A stretch of DNA of 22,739 bases, taken from contig CAMTPD010000001.1 of assembly GCA_947074265.1 (NCBI GenBank), positions 1 to 22,739 on the forward strand. The letters run 5' to 3'. Source of the stretch: an uncultured Porphyromonadaceae bacterium. GTDB taxonomy: Bacteria; Bacteroidota; Bacteroidia; Bacteroidales; CAMTPD01. The notes under the pieces were generated by a model. That model was not told where the DNA came from and did not search any database. It saw only the letters and a list, made by a program, of their open reading frames with translations. Position 1 is the first letter of the stretch, and each line of letters starts with the position of its first letter. A program made the position numbers and the translations under genes. Shown here piece after piece: positions 16,901-22,739 of this stretch.

Positions 16901-19321
16901 TTATTTTTGTTTGCGAGTGCTCCAAGTTAACCCGTTGATAGCTCGATCTTTTTCGTTAAACACAAAACTCAGGATATATCCGATTACGATACTCAAAGCA
17001 ATGCCCACTAGTCCGTACATCATAAAGTTGAGCGTAGAATAGTTGCGCAAGACGAGTAAAATGAGTGTAGAGCCAATCAGTCCGCATAATGCTGCATACC
17101 CTTTGATGCGCGGAATAAAAATCCCGATAAAGAATAACCCTCCCAGCCCACTCGTGAGTAGTCCGATAAAGGTGTTGAACTCATCGAAAAAAGACTTCAC
17201 ACTAAGCGTAGACAAGATTACGGCAAGTCCCATTCCTATGGAACAAGCAATGATCCCGCTTACTTGTGCCACACGCACGATGGATTTGTCTTTGATATCT
17301 TTACGAATCTTCATGACAAAGTCGCACGTAATTGCTGTAGATACCGAGTTGATATTTGACGAAAGCGTAGACATGGTTGCCGCAAAAATAGCTGCGATCA
17401 GCAATCCTGCTACACCATTAGGCAGTTCATTCACGATAAAATAAGGGAAGATTCCTTCGGCATTACTCATCGATACGGGCAACAGATCGGGCTTCGTCGT
17501 GTAATAACTATACAAGGCCGTGCCGATAAAGTAGAACAAAACCAAGGCCGGAAGAGCAATCAACCCATTTGTCCAAAGACTTCTCTTGGCCGCTTTCATA
17601 TCGTGCGTCGTAAAATAACGCTGAATGATGGTTTGATCCGATGAATAGGTAATCAAGGTATTGGCCATCCCTGCACCAAAAAAGATGACCCAGAAGGTAG
17701 GTTGGGAAAAATCGAAAGCAAAGTCGAGCATCTTAAACTTGTGTGCTTCTTCTGCTATCTGAATGGTTTCGCCCAATCCGCCTGTTTCAAACACAATGTA
17801 TATAACAGACAGTAATGCTCCACCCAACAAGATTCCTCCTTGAATTACATCTCCCCAAATTACCGCCTCAACCCCTCCTATTGTTGCATACAACAGGGTA
17901 ATCACAGACATGATAAGAATACATGTGAGAATACTGATACCCGTTACGGTAGATAGTGCAACCGAAGGTAGATACAATACAATCGCAATGCGCGTAATCA
18001 TGAAGATAATAAAGAGCAGACTCGACACCAATCGTACCGACACGTTAAATCGGTGTTCGAGGTATTCATAGGCACTGGTCAGATTCAGTTTACGAAAGAA
18101 TGGAAGGTACCAATGAATGATAACCGGTGCAATGAGCAAGATGGAGAACGACATAGGAAAGTAAAGCCAATTAGACGTGTAGGTCTTGGCCGGAATTGCC
18201 ATAAAGGTAATCGCACTTAATGTAGTCGCAAAGATACTGATACCGGCTGCCCACCACGGGATTTGCCCTCCTCCCTTAAAAAACTGGTCGGATGTTTTGG
18301 CTTTTCTACTGAAGTAAAAACCAATGCCTACCATCAATAAGAGATAAAGGATTAATATCACGTAATTAAACAATCCGAACGAAGCATGATGATAAAACTT
18401 GGCAGTAGACAAATCGCTACCATCGAGCAACCACAATGCATCGTCCCAAAAGATTGAAGCGAAGTGTGCACCTTGCTGCACGTCCCAGTCTTGAATCGGT
18501 ATCACTGTTTTGCTAATGGTATGAAATGCCCACACTTTTCCGTCGATATTAGGAAACAGAATGTGATGGGTACCCCACGCCGATGCGATAGAACGCTCAA
18601 ACGACGGCAGTACTTGTTTTACTTTTTCTGTTGCCGTTTCTTCAAACCAATCGTGAAGTGATGCCGAATAAGAAAAAATCTTTTGACCGAAGATATACAA
18701 TCGGTCTTCTACTCCGTTGTTTTGTACTACGCATGCACCATCTACCATGGATGCAATAGGTAGATCGGGCATAGACTGCCAGCCTTGTTTTAGCTTATGC
18801 AGATCGAGCATCCATACTTTGTTTGACGGTGCTCCGTCTTGAATACCTCCGGCTAATATTAGTTTACTCTTTAAAACGCCGAAACCGGCGCGATATACAG
18901 AAACCGGCAACTGTGGCAATTCTTTGAATGATCCCATACTATCGGATACCATAAAGACATCCGAAGCTGGTCCTTTCGGGGTAATACCTCCGGCAAGAAT
19001 AAGGCCTTGCGATGTGGAACAATATGCCGGAAAAGCAATGGATTGGGGCAATCTGAATGCTTGTTTCTGATCGTATCCTTCAGAGGTTTTACTCACGCAA
19101 TAGACATCATTCCCTGCAAAGGTAAAGTGTCCGTTAGAGGTATCGGTAACTCCTCCTCCATAAAAGAGTGTATTACCGGATTTACCGATGAAGCTTCCCT
19201 CCAAAACTTTGCTTGGAAAAGGAAGTCTCGGTTCTATAGTCATTTCATGTACTACATCGCTTGCCGACAAAGCGGTGCACGATATAATCCATGTAAATAG
19301 ATTAGTAAGAATGTGTTTCAT
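16901..19321 (-). CDS. Kelch-type sialic acid mutarotase fused to sodium:solute symporter
   Basis: This 806-residue protein joins two functions. After a signal peptide (about 1-20), residues about 27-315 form a kelch-type beta propeller of the cyclically permuted mutarotase family related to NanM, with blades marked LFYGGGV (52-58), LILAGGI (107-113) and LILAGGI (154-160). From residue 317 (FGLFNYVILILYLLLMVGIG) to the end there are about 13 membrane helices of the sodium:solute symporter (SSS) family. The propeller would therefore be periplasmic, interconverting sialic-acid anomers next to the importer. The ATG at 19321 is chosen over an in-frame TTG at 19345 because it opens directly into the signal peptide. 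It starts 36 bases after the epimerase stop, in the same operon. Substrate Neu5Ac is inferred from context. Confidence 0.88.
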   Translation of the reverse strand: MKHILTNLFTWIISCTALSASDVVHEMTIEPRLPFPSKVLEGSFIGKSGNTLFYGGGVTDTSNGHFTFAGNDVYCVSKTSEGYDQKQAFRLPQSIAFPAYCSTSQGLILAGGITPKGPASDVFMVSDSMGSFKELPQLPVSVYRAGFGVLKSKLILAGGIQDGAPSNKVWMLDLHKLKQGWQSMPDLPIASMVDGACVVQNNGVEDRLYIFGQKIFSYSASLHDWFEETATEKVKQVLPSFERSIASAWGTHHILFPNIDGKVWAFHTISKTVIPIQDWDVQQGAHFASIFWDDALWLLDGSDLSTAKFYHHASFGLFNYVILILYLLLMVGIGFYFSRKAKTSDQFFKGGGQIPWWAAGISIFATTLSAITFMAIPAKTYTSNWLYFPMSFSILLIAPVIIHWYLPFFRKLNLTSAYEYLEHRFNVSVRLVSSLLFIIFMITRIAIVLYLPSVALSTVTGISILTCILIMSVITLLYATIGGVEAVIWGDVIQGGILLGGALLSVIYIVFETGGLGETIQIAEEAHKFKMLDFAFDFSQPTFWVIFFGAGMANTLITYSSDQTIIQRYFTTHDMKAAKRSLWTNGLIALPALVLFYFIGTALYSYYTTKPDLLPVSMSNAEGIFPYFIVNELPNGVAGLLIAAIFAATMSTLSSNINSVSTAITCDFVMKIRKDIKDKSIVRVAQVSGIIACSIGMGLAVILSTLSVKSFFDEFNTFIGLLTSGLGGLFFIGIFIPRIKGYAALCGLIGSTLILLVLRNYSTLNFMMYGLVGIALSIVIGYILSFVFNEKDRAINGLTWSTRKQK

Positions 19322-19357
19322 GGTGGATCTAAGGTTTGATGGCAATCGAGTTGTCTT

Positions 19358-20548
19358 TTATCCCTTTTCGATGATTTCGCTACTTAGCTGCCATCCTTTT
19401 AGCAACATGCGCGGAATGTGAAAAGGTCCTTTAAAGAAGTTCCCCTTGGCCGGTTGTGATACGCTTCCGTCTTTGTGTAGATAGCCATACCATTCGCCAT
19501 AAGTCTTATCGGGGAAATGTGTGAATTGATACGTGTGTATCTTTTTATGCCAATCGAGGTATTTCTCGTCTTTAGTAGCCTGATAAGCATAAAGAGTTGC
19601 AATCAGTGCTTCGTTTTGTGGCCACCAAAACTTCATATCGTGCCAGTATTCTTGTGGTGGAAAGTTTTTACAGTCGCGGAAGTAAAGAATCCCGCCGTGC
19701 TGATCATCCCATCCCCACTGCCACGACCAATCGAGTATCGTAGTACCCATCTCTACAAGTTCTTTGTCCCATCCGCGGTGTTTCGCTTCTTCAAGAATAA
19801 ACCATGCAGTCTCTATCGAGTGTCCCGGATTGATGCATCTACCGTCGATGGAGTTTATGAATTCGCCTTTGGGTCCTACTGTTTCAAGTACTGCTTTGAA
19901 CTCCGGCTTCATAAAGTCGCGCTTGATCTCTTGTATTGATTCCTCGATTTGCTGATCTAGTATCGGATCTTGAATGACTTTTCGGATTTCATAAGCCGTA
20001 TTGATAAGAATCATGCACATCGAGTGGCCTTTTGCATCTCTTGTTCCAGGGATATTCTTGGGTTGCAACAAGCCCGGTGTGTTTTTATAATGAAGGATGA
20101 GTTTGAATAAGTCTAGTGCCTTTTGCGCATAGCTCATATCTCCCGAAGCTTTTGCATATGCCGCAAACGCAATGGCTGCAAATGTTTCGGAAAATACATA
20201 ACGACGTTTACGAAGCGGAGTTCCATCTTCTAGGTTTAGAAAATACATACGCCCGTCTGTATCGAAACAGTGTTTTTCGAGGAAGTCTATTCCGTGCTTC
20301 GACATATCGAGCCACTCTTTGCGTGGCTCCACTTCATTGTACATCGTTGCGAGTAACCACGCAAATCGGCCATGAATCCAAACTACTTTTGTTGTATCCA
20401 TCACCGTTCCATCACGATCAAGGGCAAAGGTGAATCCGCCAAACTCACGGTCTACACTATACTTTAGCCAAAATGGAACAATGTTGTTAACTAATTCATC
20501 GTGGTAAATCTGAGCGTATTCTTTCAGGTATTCTGTTTTGTTTTTCAT
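19358..20548 (-). CDS. nanE: N-acylglucosamine 2-epimerase (ManNAc to GlcNAc), sialic acid catabolism
   Basis: This 396-residue protein of the AGE/renin-binding-protein family has an (alpha/alpha)6 barrel and is full length. It has no signal peptide, so it is cytoplasmic. The two catalytic histidines of the family are in place: H243 in NPGHSIETAW and H377 in GPFHIPRML. Other family hallmarks are WIHGRFAWLL (57-66), YVFSETFAAIA (117-127), WGWDDQHGGI (278-287) and KFWWPQNEAL (306-315). The reaction converts ManNAc to GlcNAc without phosphorylation. In Bacteroides this replaces the NanK/NanE-phosphate route, and GlcNAc is then phosphorylated by a ROK-family hexokinase encoded elsewhere. It begins 26 bases after the lyase stop. 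Bacteroides literature calls this gene nanE although it is unrelated to the E. coli ManNAc-6-P epimerase. Confidence 0.93.
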   Translation of the reverse strand: MKNKTEYLKEYAQIYHDELVNNIVPFWLKYSVDREFGGFTFALDRDGTVMDTTKVVWIHGRFAWLLATMYNEVEPRKEWLDMSKHGIDFLEKHCFDTDGRMYFLNLEDGTPLRKRRYVFSETFAAIAFAAYAKASGDMSYAQKALDLFKLILHYKNTPGLLQPKNIPGTRDAKGHSMCMILINTAYEIRKVIQDPILDQQIEESIQEIKRDFMKPEFKAVLETVGPKGEFINSIDGRCINPGHSIETAWFILEEAKHRGWDKELVEMGTTILDWSWQWGWDDQHGGILYFRDCKNFPPQEYWHDMKFWWPQNEALIATLYAYQATKDEKYLDWHKKIHTYQFTHFPDKTYGEWYGYLHKDGSVSQPAKGNFFKGPFHIPRMLLKGWQLSSEIIEKG

Positions 20549-20574
20549 GAAAATAAGGTTTATAACAAATGGTC

Positions 20575-21489
20575 TTACTTATTACAACGACTAAAGAAGT
20601 CGATTTCGTCAAGTTCTGCTTTAAGGCAAGTTACTTCATGGTCAGACATACTTCTAAATGGAGTGCGGTTGTCTCCTAAATCCAGACCTAAAAACTTCAT
20701 AATCTTTTTACCTGCTACAATATTGCCGCGGTAGTTACAAATCACATTAATTACAGCTTGTGCAAAGTTTTGTAGTTCACGAGCTTTTTCAATATCGCCT
20801 TCTTTCCAAGCTTCCAGAATACCATTTAGAACCAAACCGTTGTAGTTAGTCGTTCCTCCGATACCACCTTGTGCTCCGCCCAATGCTAAACTAGCAAGGA
20901 TGGTTTCCTCTTGTCCGTGCAACATGTCAAACTTACCATCTTTATACAAGCGACATTGGTTGTATTCGTATAGATTTTCGTATGTATATTTAATACCTGC
21001 GAAGTTTGGAATGCGCCCGTCTACTGCTTCCAAGAAAGGAACCATTGGCAAGAAAACACCACTTAGTGCCGGAATGTGGTAAAAATAGAAAGGAAGCTCC
21101 GGTGCTCCACATGCGATTTCTTCGCAATATTTTACCAACTCTTCTACGCGTGCAACTTTCGGAAATGGAGATGCCATAGCACCAATACCCCAAGCACCGA
21201 TCTCTTGCGCATGCTTTGCCAGGTTATGACTTGATTTTACGCATGTACTTCCTACGTGAACGATGATTTTAAAATCCGGAGCTGAATATTTCATCCATTC
21301 CTCTGCGATTTTCATACGTTCGGCTTCTGTCAGCATATAGCCTTCACCCGATGATCCGTTAATAAAAACACCCTTTAAACCATTGCGTTGCAATAATGCT
21401 GCATAATCAGCAATTGGCTCCAAGTTTACATCGCCGTTAGGATAAAATGGCGTGAAAGGAGCGTTAATAAGCCCTATGACCTTTTCCAT
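20575..21489 (-). CDS. nanA: N-acetylneuraminate lyase (sialic acid aldolase)
   Basis: This 304-residue class I aldolase of the DHDPS/NAL family cleaves Neu5Ac to ManNAc and pyruvate in the cytoplasm. The Schiff-base lysine is K167 (FAGIKYTYEN), the catalytic tyrosine is Y137 in FYFYHIPALSG (the HIPALSGV stretch matches NanA enzymes rather than DapA), and the pyruvate-carboxylate motif is GSSGE at 45-49. The size and spacing match E. coli NanA (Tyr137, Lys165). The ATG at 21489 (MEKVIGLINAPFTPF) is chosen; an upstream in-frame start at 21558 would add an unlikely 23-residue extension. It is the first gene of the cluster and is called nanL in B. fragilis. Confidence 0.95.
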   Translation of the reverse strand: MEKVIGLINAPFTPFYPNGDVNLEPIADYAALLQRNGLKGVFINGSSGEGYMLTEAERMKIAEEWMKYSAPDFKIIVHVGSTCVKSSHNLAKHAQEIGAWGIGAMASPFPKVARVEELVKYCEEIACGAPELPFYFYHIPALSGVFLPMVPFLEAVDGRIPNFAGIKYTYENLYEYNQCRLYKDGKFDMLHGQEETILASLALGGAQGGIGGTTNYNGLVLNGILEAWKEGDIEKARELQNFAQAVINVICNYRGNIVAGKKIMKFLGLDLGDNRTPFRSMSDHEVTCLKAELDEIDFFSRCNK

Positions 21490-21654
21490 ATATTTAATTA
21501 AATAATTTAACAACAAACTAGTCATCAACAAAGAACTTTTAATGCGACTAGACTGCAAATAAATACATTAAATAAATAAGCTGCAAATATTAGGACTCAT
21601 TTCTAAAAAGTTTATTTTACAAATACCACAACAACAAGTATAATTTTTACAAAC
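21490..21654 (-). promoter_or_regulatory. Promoter region of the sialic-acid operon with an 8-bp direct repeat
   Basis: This 165-base AT-rich gap between the DUF3943 stop and the lyase ATG should carry the operon promoter. On the minus strand the octamer atttgcag occurs twice (plus-strand ctgcaaat at 21553-21560 and 21581-21588), 28 bases apart, each preceded by TAT- or TTT-rich sequence. TAATATTTG and TATTTATTTG next to them resemble, but do not exactly match, the Bacteroides -7 element TAnnTTTG. No terminator is evident at the end of the DUF3943 gene, so some read-through is possible. Confidence 0.4.
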
Positions 21655-22739
21655 TTAGAATCCATAGGTCAACATCAATCGTAACTCAAAAGCATCGGAT
21701 TGTACATCTGGGAAATACTTATAATTAGATATTCTTTTATACCAAGTTGCTTCGGTTCCTATTCCAAAATTCTTATGAAGGCCGAATGTTACACGAGTTT
21801 TTGCAACACGTAAGCAAGCGTTACCTACTGCTCCTTGTGCATTCAAATAGTTAGGATCCATATGCTCGTAATCTTTATGTTCATACCCCTTCCACGTATA
21901 AAGTTTGTACTCTTCAAAGCCTGCATATATTCCTAATCGTTTCCAAATCGTAAGTAGTCCTTCGAAGCGAAAGCTATATCCGCTACCCATATTGTAGTCT
22001 CTATCTTGGAAGCGGAAATAGTCGGATTTACTTCCCCCAAGCACAATACCGGACCCAAACCCACCTAATACCAACGATCCTTTGACTGTTGAAAATGGAA
22101 TTCGCGCCATTAAACCCGGGCCGTACGATACGGTTTCGGAAATACGGAATGGCACTGTACCATCTGTCTTCTTTATTGCTTCAGAATTATAGTAATTGAA
22201 GTTTTGAAAGATTCCCCAGAAGATCTCCCGATCTTGTGAGTACTCGTGATTCTTCCCCCAAATGGAGGCACAAACTTTAACCAGGCCTAAAGCTGGTTGG
22301 TTGGAGAAGAAGTTCAACGACAACCGCGTAGAGAAATATTGAAAAGGCTGCCTTCCGTCTATCTCAAACGGATCGTTATAAATCATTGTAAAGTCAAGGT
22401 TGCTCATACTTTCATGCTGACAGTTGGCCGCTGCCCGCTCAGTCAGAAAGCGATATCCCAACCCAAACTGCACGACGAACGGAACCATCGACTCTTTATC
22501 GACATAGCGAGGCCCCCTTTTCCATGCTTGCCCATAGATAAGACGGTTTACTCCTCTTACCGGATTTACGACAGCAGCCGAGACTTCACGCAAGACACGT
22601 TCGAAGCCTCTTCTTTGCTCATTTCATATCAAAGAAGATACTTGAAAAGTTCCTTCGCCTAATCCGATATCACCCAAAGGGTTGGCGAAAATATCATTCT
22701 GTGAAGGTGGTTTTGTATCTAGAAACATGTCCCAATTAA
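21655..22739 (-). pseudogene. DUF3943-family outer-membrane barrel protein, interrupted by in-frame TGA and truncated at the window edge
   Basis: The frame encodes a beta-barrel-like protein ending RLMLTYGF with TAA at 21655, alternating aromatic and small residues and a terminal Phe typical of outer-membrane barrels. Reading upstream on the minus strand, the same frame continues to the window edge with family-typical sequence (MFLDTKPPSQNDIFANPLGD, then IGLGEGTFQV and SSLI), then a TGA at 22626-22624, then NEQRRGFERVLREVSAAVVN and PVRGVNRL. This resembles DUF3943, where that stretch normally reads through with an ordinary residue at the TGA position. A single change, for example TTA to TGA, would explain it. 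The longest uninterrupted piece begins at a TTG at 22593, an unlikely true start. It may be a recent pseudogene, or a sequencing or assembly error. The cellular role of DUF3943 proteins is not known. Confidence 0.7.

Noticed and set aside
20575..21489. Lyase considered as dihydrodipicolinate synthase (DapA)
   Set aside because: The HIPALSGV segment and placement beside an AGE epimerase and a mutarotase-symporter point to N-acetylneuraminate lyase.
21490..21558. Upstream in-frame start for the N-acetylneuraminate lyase
   Set aside because: The added 23 residues are not family-like, cover the likely promoter region, and the ATG at 21489 gives the normal NanA length.
22624..22626. TGA read as selenocysteine or as a reassigned codon
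   Set aside because: No selenoprotein family is involved, no hairpin typical of a SECIS element was noticed just downstream, and other genes use TGG for Trp with no internal TGA.

Overview
The window comes from a member of the Bacteroidales (Bacteroides/Parabacteroides-like). The basis is a SusD/RagB-family outer-membrane lipoprotein fragment, many Cys-anchored lipoproteins, a DUF4369-type thioredoxin lipoprotein, a DUF3943 outer-membrane barrel, the Bacteroidetes type of sialic-acid catabolism (aldolase plus GlcNAc 2-epimerase), little visible Shine-Dalgarno sequence, and TAA stops throughout. No tRNA, rRNA, CRISPR array, insertion sequence or prophage was seen.

Layout. Positions 1-5226 are plus strand and consist of short units separated by strong intrinsic terminators: the 3' part of a SusD-like gene; a terminator-bounded 34-codon gene for a single-span membrane peptide; a TlpA/ResA-like thioredoxin lipoprotein; and a large lipoprotein that looks like a TIM-barrel glycoside hydrolase carrying a phage-tail-like beta insert. 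Positions 5227-11456 hold a long leader followed by a tight three-gene RND efflux operon (adaptor, HAE1 pump, OprM/NodT channel) and its terminator. Positions 11457-12085 are a gene-free stretch between convergent gene blocks. It contains an array of about five degenerate 22-bp repeats followed by six DnaA-box-like 9-mers, which resembles a replication-origin architecture. Positions 12086-22739 are minus strand: a Tat-signal sugar isomerase/epimerase-like protein, a Bax-inhibitor-1/YccA membrane protein, a sialic-acid cluster, and a DUF3943 gene interrupted by an in-frame TGA.

The sialic-acid cluster, read in its transcribed order from 21489 to 14099, encodes N-acetylneuraminate lyase, N-acylglucosamine 2-epimerase, a periplasmic kelch mutarotase fused to a sodium:solute symporter, and a lipoprotein with an (alpha/alpha)6-type glycosidase domain and a C-terminal carbohydrate-binding-like domain. 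Together these could release or bind a sialylated glycan at the cell surface, set the anomeric state of the free sugar, import it with sodium, cleave it to ManNAc and pyruvate, and convert ManNAc to GlcNAc. No classical (GH33, Asp-box) sialidase, no kinase and no GlcNAc-6-P deacetylase lie in the window.

The items most worth checking are the origin-like intergenic region, the unassigned sugar-cluster lipoprotein, the kelch-symporter fusion, the insert-bearing hydrolase, the terminator-insulated small protein and the nonsense codon in the DUF3943 gene.
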